A DNA stretch of 16,476 bases from an uncultured bacterium (lineage in GTDB: Bacteria; Bacteroidota; Bacteroidia; Bacteroidales; Muribaculaceae): assembly GCA_946184715.1 (NCBI GenBank), contig CAMHGU010000020.1:1-16476 (forward strand), in the 5' to 3' direction. The notes under the pieces were generated by a model that had not been told where the DNA came from, made no database searches, and worked only from the letters and a program-made list of their open reading frames with translations. The position numbers were made by a program, and so were the translations under genes. This document shows, piece after piece, positions 8,006 to 15,639 of this stretch. The stretch's first letter is position 1. The number at the start of each line of letters is the position of its first letter.

Positions 8006-8992
8006 GTGAAAAGCAAAATCGACATAAAGGAGATGTGGGGAGGTCTGCGCCGATGGCTCTCCACCGACCGTAGTAAAAACATAGGCCTGTATCTGCTCTT
8101 CATCGCCATCGCCGCGGTGTTCTGGCTGATGATTACGCTCGACCGCGAAGCGCAGTTCCAATACGAGATGGAGGTGGAGATTGTCAACGTGCCTGAGGAC
8201 GTGACTTTTATCGCCGACCCTCCGGAGCGCATACGCCTGTCGCTGCGGGCGCGCGGCTCGGCATTGCTGCGCTATTCGCTCGGCTCGCTCCCGCGATTGG
8301 TGGTCAACTTCGACGACTACGACGACTTCTATGCCGATAAGCTCTATGTGTCGTCAAACGACCTTCGCCGGCTTGTGGAGACGACCGTGAGCAACCGCAT
8401 CACCATTATGTCGATTTTGCCCGACACTATTTCAGGGCGCTTCACCCGCTCCAAGCCCAAGCGTGTGCCCGTAAGGCTCGACTTGGAGGCTACGGCCAAT
8501 TACCAGTCGTGTGTGGGCGAGACTATCTCGGTGTTCCCCGATTCGGTCGATGTGTTCGGCACGGCGGCTGATTTGGCCCGAGTGCAACACGTGGTCACCA
8601 AGCCTACAAAGCTGACCAACCTCTCCGACACGCTCAACACCCAGATTTCGCTCAGCTCCATTCCGGGCATCAAGATAGTGCCCAATAAGGTGAATGTGGT
8701 TATCCCCGTTGAGCCGTTGATTCTCAAGAAGGTGAAGTCGCCGGTGATTACCAAGGGCGTGCCTTACGGCATCAATCTCATCACGTTCCCTTCGGAGGTG
8801 TGGATAAGCTACCTCGTGCCTCAGAGCCAATACAAGGAGAACCAGCTGATGAAGGCCGAGGTTTACTTTGACGATACCAAGACGGCCACCAACTCCCGCC
8901 TGCGGCTTTACCCCGGTAATCAGATATGGGAGTACGGGCAGATACAGCTCGAGGTGGATAGCGTTGAGTTTGTGCTCGAGACTGTCAAGTAA
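8006..8992 (+). CDS. YbbR-like domain membrane-anchored protein
   Basis: This is a 328-residue protein with a cytoplasmic N-terminus, one transmembrane anchor at about 26-46 (NIGLYLLFIAIAAVFWLMITL) and an extracytoplasmic region of YbbR-type beta repeats. The first follows the anchor (MEVEIVNVPEDVTF) and a second covers about 140-235 (VPVRLDLEATANY, VDVFGTAADL, IPGIKIVPNKVNV). In Firmicutes a YbbR protein (CdaR) controls the diadenylate cyclase CdaA, but cdaA is not adjacent here, so that role should not be transferred. The start is GTG at 8006. An ATG at 8033 would remove nine residues and leave the anchor intact, and I cannot decide between them. coaE begins 6 bases after the stop. Confidence 0.85.
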   Translation: MKSKIDIKEMWGGLRRWLSTDRSKNIGLYLLFIAIAAVFWLMITLDREAQFQYEMEVEIVNVPEDVTFIADPPERIRLSLRARGSALLRYSLGSLPRLVVNFDDYDDFYADKLYVSSNDLRRLVETTVSNRITIMSILPDTISGRFTRSKPKRVPVRLDLEATANYQSCVGETISVFPDSVDVFGTAADLARVQHVVTKPTKLTNLSDTLNTQISLSSIPGIKIVPNKVNVVIPVEPLILKKVKSPVITKGVPYGINLITFPSEVWISYLVPQSQYKENQLMKAEVYFDDTKTATNSRLRLYPGNQIWEYGQIQLEVDSVEFVLETVK

Positions 8993-8998
8993 CCTGTT

Positions 8999-9577
8999 AT
9001 GGCGCGACTGATAGCTATCACCGGCGGCATAGGCTCGGGTAAAAGCATTGTGGCTCAGCTGCTTAGGGTGATGGGCTATGAGGTGTACGATTGCGATAGC
9101 CGTGCCAAAGAGCTTATGGCTTCGTCGCCGGAGTTGCGTCGTGACCTTATCGCGGCTTTCGGTGCCGATGTCTATACTGACGGAGGGCTTAATCGCCCGT
9201 ATCTCGCAGCGCGAGTGTTTGCCGACGTGGCGGCGCTTGCGCATCTCAATTCGATAGTACATCCGGCCGTGGTGGCCGACATCAAGCGGTGTCGTTCCAC
9301 TACGAAGCCTCATCGCGGCTTGCTCTTTGTAGAGACTGCCGTGCTCCGCGAGAGTGGGGTGGAGCGGCTCGTTGACGGCGTGATTGTGGTCACGGCCCCT
9401 ACCGAGCTGCGCATCGCGAGGGTGATGAGCCGTAACGGAGCCACGCGCGAGCAGGTGGAGGCGCGCATCGCCGCACAAGGCGATTTCCTGTTTCCTGATT
9501 CACGTGAGATTGTCAACGACGAGCACCACGCGCTGATTCCTCAGCTGCGGGAGCTTCTCAATCACTATACTTGTTGA
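8999..9577 (+). CDS. coaE: Dephospho-CoA kinase
   Basis: CoaE phosphorylates the ribose 3'-OH of dephospho-CoA with ATP, the last step of CoA synthesis. The 192-residue protein has the P-loop GGIGSGKS (9-16), the DCD acid cluster at 31-33 at the end of strand 2, the conserved LNSIVHPAV segment, the FVETAVLRESG segment for the substrate side, and VTAPTELRIARVMSRNGAT near the lid. It closes the + strand run that also holds coaBC, so two CoA enzymes share the unit. It ends 14 bases from the stop of the convergent aldo/keto reductase gene. Confidence 0.96.
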   Translation: MARLIAITGGIGSGKSIVAQLLRVMGYEVYDCDSRAKELMASSPELRRDLIAAFGADVYTDGGLNRPYLAARVFADVAALAHLNSIVHPAVVADIKRCRSTTKPHRGLLFVETAVLRESGVERLVDGVIVVTAPTELRIARVMSRNGATREQVEARIAAQGDFLFPDSREIVNDEHHALIPQLRELLNHYTC

Positions 9578-9581
9578 ATAG

Positions 9582-9597
9582 GGCTGCGACGTCAGCC
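9582..9597. terminator. Short hairpin between convergent coaE and reductase genes
   Basis: GGCTG (9582-9586) and CAGCC (9593-9597) form a perfect 5-bp stem with a 6-base loop in the tail-to-tail junction, overlapping the reductase stop codon. Neither side is followed by a real T-tract, so any termination would be weak or depend on other factors. Confidence 0.22.
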
Positions 9598-10422
9598 GAG
9601 ATTGTTCACTTCGGGCACTTTGAGTAGCTCGGCCATATCGTCGTCGCTGATTACGAAGTCCACATCGGCATTCTGCGCCATGCGCTCGCGGCTGAGGGTC
9701 TTGGGCAGTGGCATAGTGCCGAGCTGAAGGTCGAAGCGAATACACAGCTGCGGCACGCTCACCCCGTAGCGTGCGGCGATGGCTGTGGTGATGGGGTGGT
9801 GGAGCAGCTTGCCGGTGGCGTTGGGCGCGAAGGCCATAATCACGATGCCGCGCTCGCGGCAGTAGCTGATAACGTCGGCAGGCACGTGGCCCACGTGTAC
9901 ACGTATCTGATTTACCACCGGAGCTATCGCTGCGTTGTCAAGGATGTTTTGGATGTCGGCAATGCCGAAGTTTGACACGCCGAGCGCTTTGATGCGCCCG
10001 TCCTCTACAGCCTCTTCCATCGCTTTCCACACCTCGAGGTTCTCCTCGAAGTAGGTCTTGGGCGAGTGGGCGTCAAGCTCCGGCCACGGTTTGGGCGAGT
10101 GTATAAGCATCAGGTCGAGGTAGCCGATGTCGAGCCGGTCGAGCGACTCGTCGATGGTGCGTTTGGTGCCTTGATACGTCTTCATGTCGTGGGGTATCTT
10201 CGACACTACTTGCAGGTCGCTGCGCTTTAGGCCGCACTCGCGTATGGCTTGCCCCACGCCACGCTCGTTGCCGTAATCCACGGCCGTGTCGATGAGGCGA
10301 TAACCGGTGCCGATAGCGTCGGTGACTGCGCGGCAGGCATCGGCATCGCTGATCTGCCAGGTGCCGAAGGCAAGGCGTGGCACTCGGGTGCCATCGTTCA
10401 GGGTGTAGCGCTGCTCAAGCAT
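9592..10422 (-). CDS. Aldo/keto reductase
   Basis: This is a 276-residue NADPH-dependent oxidoreductase with the (beta/alpha)8 fold, reducing aldehydes or ketones to alcohols. The complete catalytic tetrad is visible: D45 and Y50 in IDTAVDYGNE, K75 in VVSKIPHD and H108 in DLMLIHSP. GTWQ near residue 20 and GVSNFG near 148 are further family signatures, and MPLPKT with the SRERMAQNADVDF segment near the C-terminus fits the NADPH-binding end. It resembles AKR5-type 2,5-diketogluconate or methylglyoxal reductases, but the substrate cannot be read from the sequence. It is last in the four-gene minus-strand run, 19 bases after the flavoprotein gene. Confidence 0.92.
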   Translation of the reverse strand: MLEQRYTLNDGTRVPRLAFGTWQISDADACRAVTDAIGTGYRLIDTAVDYGNERGVGQAIRECGLKRSDLQVVSKIPHDMKTYQGTKRTIDESLDRLDIGYLDLMLIHSPKPWPELDAHSPKTYFEENLEVWKAMEEAVEDGRIKALGVSNFGIADIQNILDNAAIAPVVNQIRVHVGHVPADVISYCRERGIVIMAFAPNATGKLLHHPITTAIAARYGVSVPQLCIRFDLQLGTMPLPKTLSRERMAQNADVDFVISDDDMAELLKVPEVNNLG

Positions 10423-10441
10423 ATTGCGGAGGGTTTTGCGG

Positions 10442-11068
10442 TTATTTCAGCCCGTCGGGGAAGCTGGTGAAGACACCATACTCCGATGCGGGGTTGCCAT
10501 ACTGCTCGCGGCCGAGCGCGATGCTCTTGATGAGGAACGCCACGTTGCGGCCGAGATTGCGCATTGTCTGCAGGCCTTCGAGGTCGCGCTCTACGTCGTC
10601 GGGCGTGAAGCCGTGCACCTCGTTCCAATAGGTGCTCGACACTATTGGCATACCGCAGATGGTGAAGTACTTGTTGATTTCGTCGAAAGCGCTTGTGCTG
10701 CCGGCGCGGCGCGACGACACCACGGCAGCTCCCACCTTCATCGCCTTGTCGAAGTGGGTGCTGTAGAAGAGACGGTCGAGAAAGGCTATCAGCCCGCCAT
10801 TGGCGTGGGCGTAGTAGGTGGGGGTGCCTATGATGAGACCATCGGCCTTCTCAAAGAGCGGCGCCACTTCATTGACGGTGTCGTCGAATACGCATTTGCC
10901 CTTGGTGCTGCAGGTGTTACAGCTTATGCATCCGCGTATTGGCTTGATGCCGATTTGGACGGTGTTGACGTCGATGCCTTCGGCTTGGAGTGTATCGGCC
11001 ACTTCGCGTAGGGCGCGGGCGGTGCAGCCGTTGGGTCGTGGGCTGCCATTGAGAAGTAATACGTTCAT
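10442..11068 (-). CDS. Flavodoxin-fold NAD(P)H-dependent oxidoreductase with CX2CX2CX5C motif (iron-sulfur flavoprotein-like)
   Basis: This 208-residue protein begins with the FMN phosphate-binding loop LLLNGSPRPNG and has a second flavin-contact segment GTPTYYAHANG (81-91), as in NADPH-dependent FMN reductases. Residues 47-59 read GCISCNTCSTKGKC with Cys at 47, 50, 53 and 59. This CX2CX2CX5C spacing fits the compact motif that binds a [4Fe-4S] cluster in archaeal iron-sulfur flavoproteins (Isf). It may therefore shuttle electrons between ferredoxin or thiol donors and acceptors such as oxygen or peroxide. Many proteins with this motif are annotated only as flavodoxin family, so cluster binding is inferred. 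It sits 21 bases after msrA. Confidence 0.87.
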   Translation of the reverse strand: MNVLLLNGSPRPNGCTARALREVADTLQAEGIDVNTVQIGIKPIRGCISCNTCSTKGKCVFDDTVNEVAPLFEKADGLIIGTPTYYAHANGGLIAFLDRLFYSTHFDKAMKVGAAVVSSRRAGSTSAFDEINKYFTICGMPIVSSTYWNEVHGFTPDDVERDLEGLQTMRNLGRNVAFLIKSIALGREQYGNPASEYGVFTSFPDGLK

Positions 11069-11089
11069 AATAGGTGGGTTATAGGGTTG

Positions 11090-11596
11090 TTATGGCTTTG
11101 CCTTGCGAGCCATCTCAAAGAGGGCAAGCGGAATGTGGCAATAGCCTTCGGGGTTCTTGATAAGATAGTCTTGATGATACTCCTCGGCGCGGTAGAAGCA
11201 GCTGAGCGGGGCTATCTCGGTCACTATAGGGCTGGAGTAGGCTTCGGCCTCTTCAGCGAGCCGCGCCTCGATGACCGGGCGGTCGGCCGGGTCGGTGTAG
11301 TAGATGCCGGTGCGATACTGGGTGCCTTCGTCCTCGCCTTGCCGATTGAGCAGGGTGGGGTCGATGGCTTTGAAGTACATATCGAGGAGAAAGCGAAGCG
11401 ATATGCGGGCCGGGTCGTAGCTTACGTGCACGGTCTCGGCGTGGCCGGTGTCGCCGGTCTTCACCTGCTTGTAGGATGGCGCTTCGACGGTGCCGTTGGC
11501 GTAGCCCACCTCGGTGGCAGTCACCCCGTCGATGAGCTTGAAAAAGTGCTCCGTGCCCCAGAAGCACCCACCGGCAAAGTATATCTCCTTGGCCAT
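11090..11596 (-). CDS. msrA: Peptide-methionine (S)-S-oxide reductase
   Basis: MsrA reduces the S-epimer of methionine sulfoxide, repairing oxidised proteins. The 168-residue protein has the catalytic motif GGCFWGTE with Cys11, and typical downstream blocks (GYANG, YKQVKTGDTGHAE, TQYRTGIYY, EEYHQDYL). C153 in GYCHI near the end is the likely resolving Cys. It is a stand-alone MsrA, with no MsrB domain. The frame can be extended one codon to a TTG at 11597-11599, but ATG at 11596 gives the usual MAKEIYFAGG start and is preferred. It begins 7 bases after the stop of the upstream NTPase gene, which itself ends in tandem TAA TAA. Confidence 0.95.
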   Translation of the reverse strand: MAKEIYFAGGCFWGTEHFFKLIDGVTATEVGYANGTVEAPSYKQVKTGDTGHAETVHVSYDPARISLRFLLDMYFKAIDPTLLNRQGEDEGTQYRTGIYYTDPADRPVIEARLAEEAEAYSSPIVTEIAPLSCFYRAEEYHQDYLIKNPEGYCHIPLALFEMARKAKP

Positions 11597-11603
11597 CAAC
11601 TTA

Positions 11604-12692
11604 TTATTGCTTCACCGAGAGGCTGTCGTTGCTATACTGCGAATCGCCGGTGATATCCTTCACGAAGGTGAGGAACGGCGGGAACGCTGCCGAGTCGTGG
11701 TCCGATGAGCCTTCAATCTGAAGGATGTTGAGCTGGTTGGCCGGCTGGATGAAGCTGTCGAGCTTGAAGTAGCGGCCGCCCCACGAGAAGTTGCGGCGCA
11801 CCTTCTCAATGGCGATACGCGAATGGTCGGCCTGGCGCAGCATCGACACGTACTGGTTGCGGGTGATGTTGCGCTCGGTCTCGATCACCTCGCCGTTGGC
11901 TTGCGTCACCTTGGTGTTGATAAGGTAGATGAATTTGCCATTGGTCTCGCGCTTGCGAAGGCTGATTTCCGAGTCGGGGTCGGAAAGCAGATAGGTATGG
12001 GTGATGATGCTGACCACACAGTTGGGAATATCATCGGTAATCTCCACGATGTATTTGCGCTCCGGCTCGATGGAGTAGGGCATACCGAGAATGGCCGAAA
12101 TCTCATTGATGACGTTGCTGATTTTGGTGTCGAACACCTCACTGTTGTCAATCACCTTGAGGTTGGGGTGACCTTTCCAGGCGCCCACGAGGCGATTATC
12201 GAGCTCGCGGGCAAGCTCGATGCCTTCGCTGCGGTGCTTATTGGTGGAGTTGGTGTAATGCTCTTCGGCGCCGTTGGCCGCGGTGACCATGTGGAGCACG
12301 GCATCGTAGCGGTCGTCGCGCAGCTGCGTGGCGGTGAGGCCGTTTTGCTCCAGTATCTTCTGCCAAGTCTCCGGCGCGAGATATACCGAGATATCCATAG
12401 TGCCGCGGTCGCACACGATGATGGTGGGCTTATCGATCTTCTGCGCCATTGCGTAGAAGTGGTCTTCGAGGGCCATCTGGATATGGAGCGTGGCGTTCTC
12501 GGCTTCGTAGAAGTACTCTTTGTTCTTCGTGAGGTAGTCAACGCCCGCTTGGCTGAACATCGTGGGCACTTCGGGAATGATAAACACTTGATAGTCGCGA
12601 CTCGTGAAATGCTCTACGATACGCGCCAATGCCGTGGTCTTACCTGCGCAGGGACCACCTGTGAGCACTATTTTTGTGACTTGTCGGTTCAT
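11604..12692 (-). CDS. P-loop NTPase fused to a CYTH domain (TTD14-like)
   Basis: This is a 362-residue two-domain protein. Residues 1-205 form a NadR/AAA_28-type P-loop NTPase with Walker A GGPCAGKT (12-19) and a VCDRGTMD segment (93-100). Residues 206-330 look like a CYTH/triphosphate tunnel domain. They carry the EXEXK signature EPERK (209-213), a basic strand SLRKRE (244-249), the acidic-basic strand ETERNITR (271-278), KVRR (297-300), GGRYFKLDSF (305-314) and a final LQIEG strand (325-329). The same NTPase-CYTH order is known in eukaryotic TTD14, which binds GTP and phosphoinositide. The substrate here is unknown, and annotation as NadR would be misleading because no nicotinamide-mononucleotide adenylyltransferase domain is present. 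ATG 12692 is chosen because the inferred promoter (12740-12770) lies inside any longer frame. Confidence 0.85.
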   Translation of the reverse strand: MNRQVTKIVLTGGPCAGKTTALARIVEHFTSRDYQVFIIPEVPTMFSQAGVDYLTKNKEYFYEAENATLHIQMALEDHFYAMAQKIDKPTIIVCDRGTMDISVYLAPETWQKILEQNGLTATQLRDDRYDAVLHMVTAANGAEEHYTNSTNKHRSEGIELARELDNRLVGAWKGHPNLKVIDNSEVFDTKISNVINEISAILGMPYSIEPERKYIVEITDDIPNCVVSIITHTYLLSDPDSEISLRKRETNGKFIYLINTKVTQANGEVIETERNITRNQYVSMLRQADHSRIAIEKVRRNFSWGGRYFKLDSFIQPANQLNILQIEGSSDHDSAAFPPFLTFVKDITGDSQYSNDSLSVKQ

Positions 12693-12739
12693 TTTCTTTG
12701 TCAATGAATTACGCGGGACGCCGTGCCCGCAAAAACAAG

Positions 12740-12770
12740 CAAATTTAGTGAAAATTTTCACACCGTGCAA
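12740..12770 (-). promoter_or_regulatory. Bacteroidota-type promoter of the NTPase-msrA-flavoprotein-reductase unit
   Basis: On the minus strand, TTG (12770-12768) and TAAATTTG (12747-12740) are separated by 20 bases and match the -33/-7 TTG...TAnnTTTG pattern. The predicted start is near 12734, giving a leader of about 40 bases to ATG 12692. The positions agree with the gene start chosen. Confidence 0.6.
12748..12761. promoter_or_regulatory. Candidate operator: 14-bp perfect palindrome between -33 and -7
   Basis: GTGAAAATTTTCAC is a perfect inverted repeat filling the spacer of the promoter just described and abutting its -7 element. A protein bound here would block RNA polymerase, so repressor control is the natural reading. 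The regulator is not in the window. The palindrome is seen; its operator role is inferred. Confidence 0.42.
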
Positions 12771-12784
12771 TAGCCCTCGCAATT

Positions 12785-12818
12785 TTATAGATACTATAGG
12801 AACTATAGCGGGCTATAG
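12785..12818. repeat. Four TATAG units at 9-10 base spacing
   Basis: TTATAG at 12785, then CTATAG at 12794, 12803 and 12813, recur every 9, 9 and 10 bases, about one helical turn. They lie between the groEL terminator and the promoter of the next gene downstream. CTATAG is itself palindromic. A related pair occurs at 15467-15484. The role is unknown. Confidence 0.5.
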
Positions 12819-12826
12819 AAATTGGA

Positions 12827-12851
12827 AGGGCGCGCCGTGATGGCACGCCCT
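12827..12851 (-). terminator. groEL transcription terminator
   Basis: AGGGCGCGCC (12827-12836) and GGCACGCCCT (12842-12851) flank a 5-base loop. On the minus strand all ten pairs form (one as G-U), whereas on the plus strand one would be a C-A mismatch, so the hairpin suits the groEL transcript. It lies about 50 bases past the groEL stop. The T-tract after it is short and interrupted. Confidence 0.5.
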
Positions 12852-12899
12852 CTCCGCAGTATTAACTTAAAAAACCGTTGAAATGATTCGGCACTGATA

Positions 12900-14537
<1,638 letters not shown>

Positions 14538-14552
14538 ATCAGTGATGTTTGA

Positions 14553-14825
14553 TTATTCGATGATTGCCAAAATGTCAGATTGGCGCATAATGAGAAGCTT
14601 GCCGTTCTCCACTTCGATTTCGGTGCCGGCGTATTTGCCGTAGAGCACGCAGTCGCCGGGCTTAACGACCATCTCTTCGTCTTTGGTGCCGTGGCCCACG
14701 GCTATTACTTTGCCTTTCAGGGGTTTCTCTTTTGCTGAGTCGGGGATGATGATACCACCGGCGGTCACTGTTTCAGCTTCGGCAGGCTCGATGAGCACGC
14801 GGTCGGCAAGGGGTTTTACGTTCAT
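14553..14825 (-). CDS. groES: 10 kDa co-chaperonin GroES
   Basis: GroES is the heptameric lid of the GroEL chamber. The 90-residue product starts MNVKPLADRVLI and contains the mobile loop region (EAETVTAGGIIIPDSAKEKP), the KGKVIAVGHGTKDE turn and the VLYGKYAGTEIE and YGKYAG-type core strands, ending in LIMRQSDILAIIE. An in-frame ATG two codons upstream (14831, giving MTM) could also be used. ATG 14825 gives the usual family start and is preferred. It is the first gene of the groES-groEL unit. No CIRCE element is visible upstream; a sigma-54-like site is described separately. Confidence 0.96.
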   Translation of the reverse strand: MNVKPLADRVLIEPAEAETVTAGGIIIPDSAKEKPLKGKVIAVGHGTKDEEMVVKPGDCVLYGKYAGTEIEVENGKLLIMRQSDILAIIE

Positions 14826-14873
14826 AGTCATTAATTTTATAAGGTTATTGATTACTTTCTTCGCATCGTCTAT

Positions 14874-14889
14874 TGCATATTTTGTGCCA
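14874..14889 (-). promoter_or_regulatory. Sigma-54-like -24/-12 element upstream of groES
   Basis: Read on the minus strand the site is TGGCACAAAATATGCA, preceded by T. It fits TTGGCAC-N5-TTGCA with one mismatch (A for T at the first base of the -12 half). The invariant GG and GC are kept with the required 10-base gap. Transcription would begin near 14863, leaving a leader of about 35 bases. No TAnnTTTG is present on this strand in the 122-base gap. The match is seen; use by RpoN is inferred. Confidence 0.42.
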
Positions 14890-14897
14890 AAAACGCC

Positions 14898-14925
14898 TTG
14901 GAGTAGAAAAAATGTTGTATTTTTG
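14898..14925 (+). promoter_or_regulatory. Bacteroidota-type promoter of the DIP1984-family gene
   Basis: TTG (14898-14900) and TATTTTTG (14918-14925) are 17 bases apart and match the -33/-7 pattern TTG...TAnnTTTG. Transcription would start near 14932, about 20 bases before ATG 14954. This argues against the longer frame beginning with TTG at 14873. Confidence 0.55.
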
Positions 14926-14953
14926 TAATTGGAAATCTAAAATATCATCGACT

Positions 14954-15412
14954 ATGAAACTTGCTGAAGCGTTAAGCATACGGAAAGACATGCAGACTCG
15001 CATCTCGCAGCTGCAGCAGAGAATAAAGAATAATGTAAAGGTGCAAGAGGGTGACGACCCGCTTGAGAACCCTGTAGAACTTATGCGCGAGCTCAACGAC
15101 TGTCTCAATCAGCTCGGCACGCTGATATGGCGCATCAATGCCACCAACTCGGCCACCACCGATGCCGCTGGCCGCAGCCTGACCAAAATGATGGCGGAGC
15201 GTGATGCCTTGACGTTGAGGGTCAATACCCTGCGAGGCATCTTCGACACGGCTTCGGCTGGGCAGTCGCGCTACTCGCAGTCGGAAATCAAACTTGTCAC
15301 CACAATCGATGTGAAGCGCCTCGGCAAGCAGCTCGATGAATACGCGGGCGCGCTGCGCCAGCTCGACCTCGAGATTCAGGCTCTCAACTTTACAACTGAT
15401 TTAATCGAGTAA
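14954..15412 (+). CDS. DIP1984 family protein (DUF6847)
   Basis: This is a 152-residue protein matching the DIP1984 family, sometimes labelled septicolysin, whose function is not established. Visible hallmarks are the N-terminal LAEALSIRKDMQTRISQLQQRI helix (in pieces LAEALSIRKD and RISQLQQRI), VQEGDDPLENP, a RINATNSAT turn, a MAERDALTLRVNTLR helix, the SRYSQSEIK segment and a final DLEIQALNFTTDL. The heptad-like helices suggest a coiled-coil bundle. It has no signal peptide or membrane span. It stands alone, with its own promoter and a downstream terminator. The ATG at 14954 gives the usual start MKLAEAL; an upstream TTG at 14873 would add 27 unrelated residues. Confidence 0.85.
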   Translation: MKLAEALSIRKDMQTRISQLQQRIKNNVKVQEGDDPLENPVELMRELNDCLNQLGTLIWRINATNSATTDAAGRSLTKMMAERDALTLRVNTLRGIFDTASAGQSRYSQSEIKLVTTIDVKRLGKQLDEYAGALRQLDLEIQALNFTTDLIE

Positions 15413-15432
15413 TGATACACTGCTGATGTGAA

Positions 15433-15447
15433 GCGCGGGCGTCGCGC
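15433..15447 (+). other. GC-rich stem-loop downstream of the DIP1984-family gene
   Basis: GCGCG (15433-15437) and CGCGC (15443-15447) pair perfectly around a 5-base loop, 20 bases after the stop. AA on the left and TT on the right could extend the stem past one bulged C. A second small stem (15451-15454 with 15463-15466) follows. There is no T-tract, so this may protect the transcript end or be incidental. Confidence 0.25.
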
Positions 15448-15466
15448 CTTAGGGCGGATTCACCCT

Positions 15467-15484
15467 CTATAGCGGAGTTATAGC
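15467..15484. repeat. Paired TATAGC units
   Basis: CTATAGC (15467-15473) and TTATAGC (15478-15484) are 11 bases apart. The first is followed by GG, as in the CTATAGCGG of the array at 12803, so the two intergenic sites look related. Confidence 0.35.
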
Positions 15485-15494
15485 TAATTATTGT

Positions 15495-15518
15495 CGCCGA
15501 TGAGGCCGGTGTTTTTTT
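15495..15518 (+). terminator. Rho-independent terminator after the DIP1984-family gene
   Basis: CGCCG (15495-15499) pairs with CGGTG (15507-15511), including one G-U, around a 7-base loop. Seven T residues (15512-15518) follow directly. The stem is short but the layout is that of an intrinsic terminator. It lies about 85 bases past the stop. The remaining 121 bases to the next ATG hold no convincing TTG...TAnnTTTG promoter; the nearest match is TACGTTTC at 15566. Confidence 0.5.
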
Positions 15519-15639
15519 CTCACGTTGCAAGCCTTTCACTGGAGCACATGGCATAGCTCACGATTTACGTTTCACTACCACGAATCGACTATCGTTGTCG
15601 TCGTCCCGCCTTCACTCAGCATTTTCTTTATATAATACG

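Noticed and set aside
12693..12782. 30-residue N-terminal extension of the NTPase-CYTH gene
   Set aside because: The extension covers the inferred -33/-7 promoter and palindrome, and its sequence does not resemble the family start. ATG 12692 gives MNRQVTKIVLTGG.
14873..14953. 27-residue extension of the DIP1984-family protein from a TTG codon
   Set aside because: The promoter TTG...TATTTTTG lies inside it and the family begins at MKLAEAL.
14832..14953. CIRCE (HrcA) operator upstream of groES
   Set aside because: No TTAGCACTC-N9-GAGTGCTAA or close variant is present on either strand in the gap.
15631..15636. TATAAT as a -10 box for the CPBP-family gene
   Set aside because: It ends only three bases before the ATG, which would put the start inside the coding region, and Bacteroidota promoters use TAnnTTTG.
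15413..15639. Small gene or pseudogene in the gap before the CPBP-family gene
   Set aside because: No frame there resembles a protein or a broken copy of a neighbour. The gap holds a stem-loop, TATAG units and a terminator.
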